DNA from: Rhytidiadelphus loreus
Lineage: Eukaryota > Streptophyta > Bryopsida > Hypnales > Hylocomiaceae
Direction of reading: 5' to 3'
Length of the DNA: 64,000 nt
Assembly: GCA_947034895.1 (NCBI GenBank)
Contig: OX344761.1
Coordinates: 36,902,863 to 36,966,862, forward strand
The position numbers and the translations under genes were made by a program. Shown piece by piece: positions 35,590 to 46,477 of the stretch; position 1 is the first letter of the stretch; the number at the start of each line of letters is the position of its first letter. The notes beneath the pieces are model-generated. The model was not told the origin of the DNA. It searched no databases and was given only the letters and a program-made list of their open reading frames with translations.

Positions 35590-36005
35590 AGCCATAAGGT
35601 AGAATGCTCTAAAAGCGACCATTTAAGAGTTGGTCCCCTTTTTTCATAGTCTAAAGTGGATATAATATTTTTCAATCATTTTTCAAAGAAAGAAAAATAG
35701 ATGTGGAACCTAACACAAGTGGTTTTGTATTTTTCCAAGCATTTTGAATTAGTAACTAAATTTCAAAGATTCTAGACATAGGCACTTGTTTGTGACTATA
35801 GGACTCCCAAAATTTATCCACTTGCAACTTGTAAAGAGATGAGCGGAAATCAAAGACAATGATTGGCTCTTGCAATAGAATTTTTTTTCTCTCGATGCAT
35901 TCAATTGCTATAGTGGTCCATTTAAGGATCACCCCATCTCCACTCTCCACCTAAAAATAGGGACAATTTGAAGAAGATGGGCGCTTTTAGAACATACTAC
36001 CTTAC
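35590..36005 (-). repeat. Dispersed repeat R-B, copy 1
   Basis: In reverse orientation this matches 48,328-48,660. Shared stretches include TGCTCTAAAAGCGACCATTT, TGTGGAACCTAACACAAGTG, AAATACAAAACCACTTGTGT (reverse) and GCAAGAGCCAATCATTG (reverse). It also matches part of 54,658-54,870. No coding content; the class is unknown. Confidence 0.7.
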
Positions 36006-38040
36006 CTCACTCACTTAGTAAGTTAGGGCTCAGATGAACTAACCTATGGCTCGGCCTCTCAAAAAAACACTGAAATTTTTTATTTCCCATGTATGATAAA
36101 ATTTCAATTCATATATGCAATCAAAGGCCCCAAATTAGGTACGAGAGGTGTAGAAGGTAAATTAGTGAAGCACAAAATAGTTTTTTTTACATGCACCCCT
36201 AGAGTGACTTTGGAGGGATGAGCGAGGGAGGGGTTCACTGCAATTGTAAATTAGTTGAAGACAAAACCTGGCATCCCTGCCTTCTTGCTAGTTTTACTAA
36301 TTAAGAGCATCACCACCCGTCTTGCAAAATGCGTGTTGGTTTGGCTTGCAAAATGCGGGGCCATCAAGTTTGCAAGCCAGACTGTCCCATCCATAGCAAG
36401 CTATAAGTTCCCAAATTTGGACCACTTTGCCATCCAATGGGCTATCGCGCTAAAGATCCATACTTTGGAGGAAAGTATTGGTGCTCTTGTCTCATGTGGT
36501 TTGCAAGCCACGCTTTGGCTTGTAAAACACCCCCATTTTGCAAGCCACCCAAAGCTTTTGGCCCAGCCTCTCAATAAATTCATCTCTTTTGCAAGACGGG
36601 TGGGGCACTTTTGCAAGCTGCCTTGGACAAGTCATCCGTTTTGCAAGACAGGTGGGGATGCTCTTACCCCAACTTAATTCAAACTATTTTGTATTTTTTC
36701 TCTTCTCTTACCTATAGTAACATAGAGCCTTGGCTTTGACTCCACATGTGAATTCAAAATTTCCAAATTTTATCATAGATGGAAAATAAGAAATTTCAAT
36801 CATTTCCCCAAGGTAAACTATAAGGCAATGACGACCTAGGTGAACCGCCCCCCTCTATTGTGTTTGATTAATCTATTTTCAACTCCACTCCTAGATAATT
36901 TGCGACTTTTGGTTGCAAACATGAATTCAAAATTTGGAAATTTTATTATGTGTGGCAAATTAAAAGGTCTTGTGTTTTCCCCAAGAGTAAATCGTGGGGC
37001 AATGAGGGATGGGGTGGATTGACCCCCTCGCTCGTCCTTACCATGGGTGCAAGTAAAAAAAATGCCCCCTATTTCGGGCCATTCTAGGGAATAATCTTGA
37101 CCTCACATAGCTAATTTGGGGTCTCTGATCGCAAAAATGAATTCAAAATTTGCAAAGAAATTCATGTGCAGAAAATAAATAATTCCAGGGTTTGCCCACA
37201 GGGCTGAGCGAGGGGGTCAGTTCTCCCTGTCCAGCAATGAGGGGGTCAATTCAGCCTAGCCAGCAATGAGGGACCAGAGAGGATTGCCCCGTATATTACC
37301 TCACAAAAGGATAAATGTAAAAACTATCCCCTCTTTTGTACCACTTAAATTTTGTGTTTTATCATGCACATCTCCTAGCTAATTTGGGTCCTCTGATTGC
37401 GAATATGAATTCAGAATTTGTAAATTTTATTGTATGTGGCAAATTAAAAAATTTAGTGTTTTATAAAGGGATAAACTATGGGTCAATGAGGGGGGCAATT
37501 CACCCCGGCCAGCATTGAGGGTCAATCCCTCCTAGCCAGCTTAAAATAGGGTTGGGGTGAAATAACCCTCGCTCATTCTCTGCAAGTTAGTCCAGGGGGT
37601 GCAAGTATAAAAAAGACCCCTTATTTTGTGCCCAGAAAATGTATGCTCTACATCATTCCTAGCTAATTTGGGGCATCTGATTGCAAATATGATTTCAAAA
37701 ATTGCAAATTTTATCATGCGTGGGAAATTAAAAAATTCAGGGTTTTCCTTCAGGGACGACGGAGGGGATCAATTCACCCCGGCCAAGGAGAACTGACCCC
37801 TTCGCTCGGCCCTGTGGGCAAACCATGGAATTATTTATTTTCTAGCACATGAATTTTTTTGCAAATTTTGAATTCATTTTTGCGATCAGAGACCCCAAAT
37901 TTGCTAGGTGAAGTCAAGAGTATACCCTAGAAGGGCCCAAAATAGGGGGCATTTTTTTTACTTGCACCCCTGGTAAGGCCGAGCGAGGGGGTCAATCCAC
38001 CCTGAACGTTCACCCCGGCCCTTAAGGTGTTAATAGAGGT
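36006..38040. repeat. Repeat block R-C, several diverged copies in both orientations
   Basis: The motifs CTAGCTAATTTGGGGTCTCT, GAATTCAAAATTTGCAAA and GCGAGGGGGTCAATTCACCC recur in order near 36,870-37,060, 37,060-37,290, 37,330-37,520 and 37,600-37,790, at spacings of about 220-280 bases. Inverted copies lie at about 36,120-36,240 and 37,790-38,010. Outlying copies were seen near 3,505-3,680 and 34,610-34,760. The MITE at 36,302-36,666 sits inside. The open frames here are repeat by-products. Confidence 0.7.
36302..36666. mobile_element. MITE with GAGCATC-type ends
   Basis: TAAGAGCATCACCACCCGTC then TTGCAAAA at the left is mirrored by TTTTGCAAGACAGGTGGGGA then TGCTCTTA at the right, 365 bases in all. 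Internal TTGCAAGCC/GGCTTGCAA motifs repeat many times in both orientations, giving more foldback potential. The 140-codon open frame across it is a by-product. The target duplication is unclear. The element in the FBL3 intron at 63,091-63,259 has similar ends. Confidence 0.8.
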
Positions 38041-38059
38041 GAACTACTAAATTAACTGA

Positions 38060-38715
38060 AGTTAAAGTGCCGGCTGCCTGGGTCCGTCAGTGGGGTGAAA
38101 TGGGTGCCGACATTTCTACCTCGCGCCGGGTCGGACGGAGGCCCCGGTAATCCGGACTACGTTACTCCGGAAGTGGAGGGGCCCAACCCAGCCCAGCCTA
38201 GTCGAGTACTGGTAACTTATTTTGGCCTTTCGCGGAGGGAAGGCGGGCGGGCGGGCCCCACGGGCGGGGCCACCAAAGCGGCATTAATGATGCCATTATG
38301 ATTGACCGCAGAAAGAAGGCCTCGCAAGTGGCAAGCCCTGTCCGAGTGTGGGTGACAAGCAGCCACGTCGGCACCAGAATGTTCCGACCAGAACAGGCCG
38401 GGCGTCGACGTCGACGTCATGGTCCGTGCCATGTGCCCCAGGCTGCGATGATTGGGTCGCTCCGGCCTGTCTCCCTGTCTTCCTGCCTGCTGGGATTGGA
38501 GGGCGGAGAGCAGGAGGCCCACCAGCCTGCATGGGCGATTCGGGATACGGGCAAGCGGTCCCGGTATGGCGGCCGGTACATTACTTATCGCCGCCCTTCC
38601 CTTCCTCTGCAGCTCCCTTTCAGCCTTCATTTTTCGGTGGAGTACTGTACGTTGAGGGGGGGCTCCAGTTGGCTTGAAGCCGGAGAGAGAAATAACTCCG
38701 ATTCTTTGTTTTGAA
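38060..38715. other. Unexplained GC-rich, CpG-rich island
   Basis: About 650 bases with strongly raised GC and many CG dinucleotides, including GGGCGGGCGGGCCCC near 38,245 and CGTCGACGTCGACGTC near 38,402. Several overlapping frames stay open on both strands, as GC-rich DNA allows, the longest being about 169 codons on minus and 138 on plus. None shows a domain or a preferred frame. It could be the promoter and first exon of an unmodelled gene, a non-coding RNA gene or a gene remnant. Its edges coincide with repeat R-C on the left and a TTAA-bounded element on the right. Confidence 0.5.
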
Positions 38716-38732
38716 TCTGAGTACATTAACCC

Positions 38733-38967
38733 TTAACCCTTGAACTTCGAAGGGGTGATGTTCAAAATCATCTTTTTGTATTACCGTGCGAATCATTGGT
38801 GCTATCAAAGAAATAGCAAAAGTACCTATTGGAAGTCAAAGTACTATAGGAGATCTTTCCTTTCCAAACCCAATTCTAAGGATGAATAGTTGCACTTTCA
38901 TCCTACACTCAAAGATTCCATATCATCCATCAGACGCTTGGCATCCGTGTCAATGTTCAAGGGTTAA
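38733..38967. mobile_element. TTAA-bounded element, 227 bp
   Basis: TTAA (38,733-38,736) precedes CCCTTGAAC, and the mirror GTTCAAGGG precedes TTAA (38,964-38,967). The body, with CATCAGACGCTTGG and GGATGAATAGTTGCACTTTC, matches 52,173-52,402 in reverse orientation and also the following segment 38,980-39,390. No coding capacity. Confidence 0.8.
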
Positions 38968-39394
38968 AGGACGAGCTAGTGACCAAGGAATTCATCCATT
39001 TGGACATCATGTGAATCATTGGTTTAAAAAATCCAAAAGCACTCATTGGAAATTAAACTATTGTAGAAGACCTCCTCTTTTCACACAAAATTTGGAGTTG
39101 CACTTCTATCCCATAGAAGGATTCTTTGTCATTCATTGGCCGAAAAATGGCTGCAAAGTCAAAAATAAATTAACCTTGGGAACGTGGGGTTGGTCAACAT
39201 GGAAATTATCCTTTGGGGTATTGTGTGAATCATTTGCTTTAAAAAAAAGCATTTAGAGGAGGTTAAACTATTGTGCAAGACCTCCCATTTTCACACAAAA
39301 TTTCAAGGATGAGCATCTATACTTTTGTCTTATATAGAAGGATTCTCTACCATCCATCAAACACTTAGTGTCCACAACAATGTTATAGGGTTAA
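38964..39394. mobile_element. Abutting composite of two partial TTAA-family copies
   Basis: Two successive segments (about 38,985-39,150 and 39,180-39,390) each resemble the body of the element at 38,733-38,967. Shared pieces are GTGAATCATTGGTTTAAAAA, ATTAAACTATTGTAGAAGAC and TCTATCCCATAGAAGGATTC. The right end AATGTTATAGGG then TTAA matches the right end of the neighbour. The left side lacks a clean terminal repeat, so this looks like one insertion beside or into another. Confidence 0.6.
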
Positions 39395-40139
39395 CCTTCA
39401 AACGCCAAAGCCTATAATTGTATAGTCAAACATTACAGTCTTCTCCATGGATGTTTCCTTTTGTCATAGAAAATGGATGGCCATATATGTATTTTTCCCT
39501 AGAGATTAAGTAACATGTCATCTATAGACCATAGAAAATTCAGAATTTTTCATGAAAAATTTGAAATTACAAAGAATTCTTGAAGAAAAAAATGGAAGAA
39601 AAATCATTTAAAAAACAAAATGAACTCAAAAAATCTGAATTTTTTTTCCATTGGTGTATATTATGGCTTAGAATATCATGGTGTAAAACAAATTTCTATA
39701 TCATTCTATAATTAGAAACTCAAAAGAACGTGGTAATAGGTCTAAAGTTCAAATGGCTGTAAAATATATAATTTTAGGAATTCAACAAAATCTCAAATTG
39801 GTTTTGAAAACATAATTAATAAGATTTATTGCATTAGTTGGGCTCAAATCCAAAAAACATCATTTTAAAGGCTAAAATTCAAATCAAGATAAAAAAGAGG
39901 TAGGCATTGTGAAAGACATTAGAAAGACATCTTTTGTAATTCAAGAATTAAACATCTTTTTTCACTATAAAATTTGGTAGTTCTTCAATGAAGGATTTTT
40001 CACCACCAAGTGATGCATACACACTCAAAGAACTCTCAAAAAAAGAAATTAGATGACAATCATTCATTTTGAATTAGATCAAGGCATGTTTGACCATTCA
40101 TCAACTACTTTCTAACTGCATCAACATTTTGAGGATTAA
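39391..40139. mobile_element. TTAA-bounded element, about 740 bp
   Basis: TTAA (39,391-39,394) is followed by CCTTCAAACG. In reverse, TTAA (40,136-40,139) is followed by TCCTCAAAATG. The ends are similar but not perfect. The left TTAA is shared with the preceding element. The interior is AT-rich without open frames. Confidence 0.5.
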
Positions 40140-40860
40140 GATTTTGTTCATTTGAGGTACCACGATAAGGTCTATAGAACACTATATGTAACACAAAACT
40201 ACATATCCTTGTTACAAGGTAGAGTCTTTCCTATACTAACAAGAGAATAATGGTCACCTAAAATTCACAACCACAATACACATTCACACACACTATCTCA
40301 AATGCTCATACACAATCAAACAATCCCTCAAAACAAAAACATAAATACACAACAAAATCACAATTACTCTAAAAGTCCACTTTGGTCTACATTTGAAACA
40401 GAATGAGAGTTTGCAATCTATATTATATGCTTAATTCACATCATTTTTCTTTTTTCTTAGCAATTCTCATATGAAAACCACAAGAACCCTCACTAATATA
40501 CTCGGAAAATTTTAATTAAATACCAAAAGATGAATTTTGTGGAAATTATTCTAAGAGGGAGACAAAAAAAATTTAATGCTAAAGATGTTGAATTATTGGA
40601 AAATGGATCAAACACAAATCTTAGAATGACTCACATGTAAATCTTATGAGTCAAATGGGCCATATGCAAATCTCAAAATAATAAATTTGCCACTTTCTTA
40701 TTGTTCCTATAATCAAAGCACCAAATTCTTGAAATATATATATGAAATTTTTATTAATTCTAAAAGCAATTGTCTAGCCACTTTTTCCAACTTTAATTAA
40801 TTATTTGGCATGAAATGGCGATTCTAACATATAGACAAGTACAATAGTAGAAAAGTCTGT
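40140..40860. other. Intergenic, nothing recognised
   Basis: AT-rich DNA with an A/C-rich patch at 40,250-40,380. No gene or repeat supported. Confidence 0.45.
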
Positions 40861-40978
40861 CTTGGGGCATCAAGGAATAGTGCCAGAGATTGGTGCCCAA
40901 GGCCCATGCTGACACTAGCTTAGTGTGAATGTGGGCCTTGGGCACCACTCTTTGACACTATTCCTTGGTATCCAAAGA
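40861..40978. repeat. Foldback hairpin, small MITE or hairpin RNA source
   Basis: CAAGGAATAGTGCCAGAGAT then TGGTGCCCAAGGCCCA at the left is mirrored by TGGGCCTTGGGCACCACTCT then TTGACACTATTCCTTGG at the right. The arms are about 50 bases each with few mismatches around a short loop. The sequence stands out from its AT-rich surroundings. Without copies elsewhere in the window I cannot tell a MITE from a hairpin RNA gene. Confidence 0.78.
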
Positions 40979-42189
40979 TCAACGTCCTACTAGTGTCTTC
41001 TATAACACACAAATGCAATTACTTCCAATAGCTTTCCATATCCAAAATAGATTGGTTCTTCTATATTTCAAAACTTGAACAACACATGAAATCTGAATAG
41101 AATTTGGTTTAGAGTTTTCATGAGTGGTTGTAAATATTTTCAAGCCATTTCTATTACAAATAATTAAACAAAAAACAAAAGCATGACATGACCCATAGAT
41201 GTCCACCAAATACACACATATTTGGTGTTTAGTATGGTGTGGGTTTACATATTCCAATCCATTTTGCATTCATATTGCAATTCTATAATAATCATGTAAT
41301 ATTTGTATATGTAAATGTATGTGATAATTATGTATATGAGTGTATATGTGTATGTATGGGATAATTATGGCTTTTAGTATATGAACTTTTTACAACCTAC
41401 GGGGAAAGAAGATTAATCTAAATAATTTTTATCAAAAGAATTGTATGTCCTTTAGGAAAAAGTCCCATATTTAATAATATATATTATTAAATAAATAAAT
41501 TAAAAAATTCTTCGAATTTTGCTTTTGTACTGAGATGCTATAATTGATGGCAAAATGAATACTTTTATTTTTATTTCATCAATTAAAATAGAACTAACCG
41601 ATGCTTTACAAAGTATTTGGCTTCAAAGGTCAAGTGTTCAACCACTAGTGATAAAATATTGGCTTTTAGCTCTTCACACCTATATAGACATATTTGAATA
41701 AGCATTATATTGGGGCTAGAATAGTTGCACACTCATATACAAATAATATAATAATCCTCGTACTACCAAATACAAAATGGTATAATCATTAAACAATAAA
41801 CAAACAAAATTTCTTTGGCACTCACACATTTGTTTACTTTCCTCTAGACACCATCATATATAAAGAATCAACAAATCAATCACGCCTTGTAATAAAAAAC
41901 CAAATCCTCGATATTACAATTCATATGTGTACACTGCAAAATCCAATACATAGGATCAAAAACATTTATAGTGAACTTAACAAGACATTATATAGAACAC
42001 AACATCCCTATATACAAATAAATTAGAAACTACCCAAACTACCCAATATTCTAGTAAATAACCTCTATACTTTGAATAAAACATCCCTACCACCACATTT
42101 AAATAGACACCCACCTATCACACCTACACTCCCCACATATAATGCAATACCAAACATAAAAATACTCGTCAATAAACGCCTAATATACA
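40979..42189. other. Intergenic, possibly decayed LINE sequence at its end
   Basis: AT-rich DNA with short ATGTATATG repeats near 41,300-41,350. The part after about 42,000 may belong to the LINE relic that follows, but no frame supports this. Confidence 0.4.
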
Positions 42190-43310
42190 AATGGTTTGTT
42201 CAACCCTCCATGGAAAATTTATAAAAGGCATTGGGCAAAAATGGACTGTAGAATTTTTAAGATATGATATTTACAACCCCAAAAGGCAAAATTAATTTAG
42301 AAACAAGACTACTAGGATTACAAAATATACTCTCAAAGAACTAATGGCAATACATAGACTCCTACAAATTATAGAAGTATCACACTTGAATGAACCGGCA
42401 TATATCTTTATAGATAGTCTAAACTCACTCTATCTTATTTCAACACAAATGGAATATTATATACTACAACATAACCACCCTAATAAAATAATGTTAGCAT
42501 CAATTGTCAACATGTTAAAAAACAAAATAGAAATTCACACAAAATAAAATTAGAGCACACATAAACATCCTTGGAAATGATAAAGTAGATGTACTAGTAA
42601 AAACAAAACAAGAACATAGACACTTCCAAATAAATTATAAAATTGTCCATTCAGAACCTTTCTATTCACATAAAGAAACTAGCCCTCAATTAACAAATCT
42701 CATTCCTCACAAAAGTCCCATAAGATTCATAAAGCCATATCTTGTTAAAACTGAAGATACAAAAATAAACTAATAGACTCTAACTTCCCTAGTATCAATA
42801 AATGGTTAAACAACAATGACATACACTACAAACTCTCTCACAATTTCTAGGAAGATTTACATATCACAAATGCACAAAAAATTGCACTATTAAAAACCTA
42901 GGTTAGACAATATATGGTGGGCTTGTGATAACTTTGGCCTACACTATACCCCAAAACTACATGTCTATTTTGCAACCTACAACAATCAAACACATGGATC
43001 CATGTCCTTTTGGTATGTAATGGAAAAATACATCAATACTTTCAAAACTAAAAAATGAGACAAAACAATAGTACCAACATTCACATCCAACTCTACCAAG
43101 ATGTTCAAACAACACAAAACAATATATATATATATACTTTCAAAAAATACATTGATTTACATTTGACTAGTAAAAAATCATGTATTGATTCCCACATGTA
43201 TTGTGTGCCTACTTTACACAATTTTTATACATTTAACAAAAACTCTTTTATTCATGATAAATATGTGGAGTATGATTGTTTTTGTTGTCATCCAACTTCC
43301 AAATGCTAGT
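42190..43310 (+). pseudogene. Decayed LINE 3' end: RNase H and cysteine-rich tail
   Basis: From 42,302 the translation reads NKTTRITKYTLKELMAIHRL, then FIDSLNSLYLIST, the typical RNase H region of plant non-LTR retrotransposons with the acidic residues of motifs E-L and D-S. After a stop at 42,545, a +1 shift continues the frame as KIRAHINILGNDKVD, the conserved last RNase H motif (HxxxxGNxxxD). Further on, 42,961-43,020 encodes CLFCNLQQSNTWIHVLLVC, the zinc-binding CxxC..H..C tail found after RNase H in these elements. Stops and frameshifts in between show it is dead. The reverse transcriptase part is not visible upstream, as expected for 5'-truncated copies. Confidence 0.82.
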
Positions 43311-45731
43311 ATGGATATTTTTTTTTTCTAAAATAAAAATTAATATTTTTCTAACTTCAAGCATTATTATCTTGCAATTTACAATGACTCCCAAAAGTAG
43401 TTGGCCATCATATAAATTCCTCTCATAAATTGAGAAATTGGAATTATGAAGTGAAATTTGGACATGTTGTTGCACAAAAGGGAATCTACCCTCATGTGCA
43501 ATTTCACTTAAAATGGAATATATTTAAACCTAGTATTTTTTGAATGAAATATGTAAAAATAAACTTTTTGTGAAAAGTCGAAATGTCTTATTTTTTTGTC
43601 ACGACAAATGTACAAGCTTCATGAATTTTTTTTTTATTAATTGAAATTTGACCTCAAAATTTTGACTTTTTTTATTTTTCACTCCATAAGTTGTGATAAA
43701 ATAAAATAAAAATTCAAGTAACATCAAATAACTATATGTATCTAATACATATTTTTTTCAATTTATAGAGTGATTACATATGTTGTAGTGCATTATAATA
43801 ATATTTAGGACGTGTGAATACATTTTATGCTTTATTTGTATAGTGATTACATGTGCTTCAATGCATTATACTAATTTTGAAATTTGTTTTTCATACTTTG
43901 TAATTTTATATACATGGGAAGCTTTTATTCTTTCCAATTGGTTTTGCTATATGGGAGTTATGGATAAACTTTTCTCTCGGACTATCAAAGCATCTTTTTG
44001 GAAAAATAACTTGGGTAGGATTCAATTCCGTGTTGAATTTGCAAAAATTATAGGAGAAAAAAATTCACAAGTTTTGAATGTCTTGCTAGAACAATTTCAC
44101 CATTGAGAGTATTACAATCTAATTCCATCTTAGAGCTTCTAACAATTTAGATTTTCCTTCAATCTTGAACGTACTTCTACTTAACAATTTTTAATGAGTG
44201 AAATGAAGTTTATTTTTTAAACAAAATAGTTAAATTCTTGACTCGATCCTCAAACATTAAGAATTCAAAATTCAAAATCAATGGTGCACAAATTTTAAGC
44301 TAGGATGATTCAAAGCCCAAATTTCTAGTCAATCAAGGTCCAAAAAAATAAATTTATTCACTTTAAATGCAAATACCTTGCAATGTATGTGGTCAAAGTT
44401 TCTTAAATTTCTTCCACACACTTATATACTAGTCTAGTGCAAGATCCTACATTTAAATATGCCAAAAAAAACTAATTAAATTTTTTTTTGCACTTTGCAA
44501 TCAGCATGGCAATTTTCAATGGTACTTGATGTAAACAAGGCCTTGAGATTATAAAGGTTGAAGGAAATGTTATTTTACAAAAAATTACGTTCACGTACAA
44601 GTAACTTCAAAAAAATTATATAGAAATAATGCAAAAGTCTAGAAAAATAAAAATAAATTCATATAATACAAGATTAGTGCTTGTATTGATGGAATCAAAA
44701 AACTGTATTGATGTATGTTTTGTGAATGACATATAACAATTACTAAAACAATACAGACTCTTTGCTTAGCTACTATATATAAAGTATAGTGAATTCCATC
44801 ATTGAGAAGATGCTTCTTGTCCAAAATATTGTTAAGCATATAACATCAAATTATAGTATATAATAATAGCATAATGTCAATAAAAAGAAGAAAAGAGAAT
44901 ATAATAGTAAAATACAACAAAATGTAAAGGGGGAACAACAATGTCTATAAATATGGAAGAAAGATTTATTTGCAAATTAACTTTTGTTGGATTTATACAA
45001 TTTTGAAGGTTTGTTCAAATGAATCCCTAATTGCGGTTTGAATCACTCTAATACAATGAACACTATAACTTTTAGCAAAGAAAAAAAATGTAATTAAATG
45101 TAGATACTATATTTGCCTTTCTTAGTAGTGTGTCTTTTACAATGTAGATGTATGAAAATTTATCTATGAAAGAGATGTTAAAAAAACAAATGATGGAAGA
45201 TGTCAAAAACAAAATGGAAATGTACGATTTCTACAAAAATTTAAAGAAAGGAAAAAGAAGAAGGAAACCTATGTTTCAACATTCAAAGGTGTTATTTATG
45301 TACACTTTTTATGTTTGAAAATAATAGAGTTTGTTCTCTTAACTTACAAAAAATGTTTATATTTTTAACACGTGCAAAAGGTGGATTATTGTGCATTTCT
45401 AAAAACTTCCTTTGTATGTTGCTTGAAATTTTATATAAGCCTTTGTATCTCAATTATAAATTCCTAAATTAGATTGCAAGGGCCAAAACAATATTGCAAT
45501 TATATTCTACCAATACAACAACAATAGAAGAACTATAGTATATAATATGAATACAATGAAAATGAGTGTTCAATTTTTCCTGTATATTTTTTTCACTTCA
45601 ACATAATTTTTAAAGCACGTATATACTAAAGAGGTTCTAATACAAGATATAAACCTAAACCTTGTGATTTTCAGAGCGGGTCAATGTTTTACCTCAGTCC
45701 CTAGTAACTTCTGAAAATTTATCTACAATGA
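43311..45731. repeat. Intergenic with a diverged copy of the large TTAA element
   Basis: Read on the minus strand, about 44,200 to 43,880 matches 47,750-48,070. Shared pieces are AATTGTTAAGTAGAAGTA, CAAGATTGAAGGAAAA-TCTA, GAATTGAATCCTA and CATAACTCCCATAT. The match may extend further. No ends of the copy were located. The remainder is anonymous AT-rich DNA with no gene. Confidence 0.5.
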
Positions 45732-45994
45732 AACTATAAGACTTTGCTGACATGGTTTTGTCATGTTTTTTTAGACGTCATTGGAAATGTGACTACATTG
45801 TATTGGAAGTTGCAAACAACATACTTGTTTTCTACAACATCACGTCGCTTGCTCATTGACATCCACACGTTCTCTACAAAGTCCACCACAATTGTGTGTC
45901 CTACTTTACCTCAAAGTATCAAACATCCTTATGTCCATAAAAACATACCACATTTTGGGTTTGGTGTCACAAAAAACATGGGTTTCTTATAGTG
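45732..45994. mobile_element. Small CACTA-like element, degraded left end
   Basis: The right end TTTCTTATAGTG equals the right end type of the element at 8,062-9,240. The left end AACTATAAGA matches its mirror with changes in the first bases. GACATG and CATGTTTTTT motifs inside recall the same element. No target duplication could be confirmed. Confidence 0.45.
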
Positions 45995-46477
45995 ATTACT
46001 CACCTCCGGAGAAAAATAATAGCCACTTTCAATGTTCAGAGAATGGGACTCCACGAGGCAAAAAGAGCCAACGAAAGAGTGTCATGTCTTCATTCTTTGA
46101 AGATTGAGAATGCGGTGACTACTGTACCCGTATTGTTTTCCTCTCATTTCTCTACAGAATTTGCAACCTTATTGTGACTCATTTGAACACCAAAAGAGAC
46201 ACTCACATCAGCCCGTCTCATGCAATCATTTTTTCCAATTATGGGCTGGTAAAAAGTGCTACAAAGTGTTACCGGCATTAAATGTTTTGGTGTACAAAGT
46301 TGTACTGTACGAGGTTGAATTAAAATAAAAATTTACCAAAAAAATAGCCCCTGGCTGACAAAGTCACCACCTGGCTTCACTGTATCATGTACAATCTAAC
46401 TTACGCTTATTATTTATTTTCCTAAAGGGCCACCAACTACACAATGTTCAAACTCTTTTACTGAGGTACTGACATTT
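45995..46477. other. Intergenic, slightly GC-richer, unassigned
   Basis: Three overlapping short open frames at 45,744-46,177 share no recognisable domain. Composition is a little richer than the flanks. I do not call a gene. Confidence 0.35.

Noticed and set aside
36255..36677. 140-codon plus-strand frame
   Set aside because: It spans a MITE and repeats LAK/FAS-type peptides because of its TTGCAAGCC motifs. It has no domain.
38095..38726. Overlapping open frames in the GC-rich island
   Set aside because: Frames stay open on both strands because GC-rich DNA has few stops. No frame has a domain, a preferred codon pattern or splice-supported extension.
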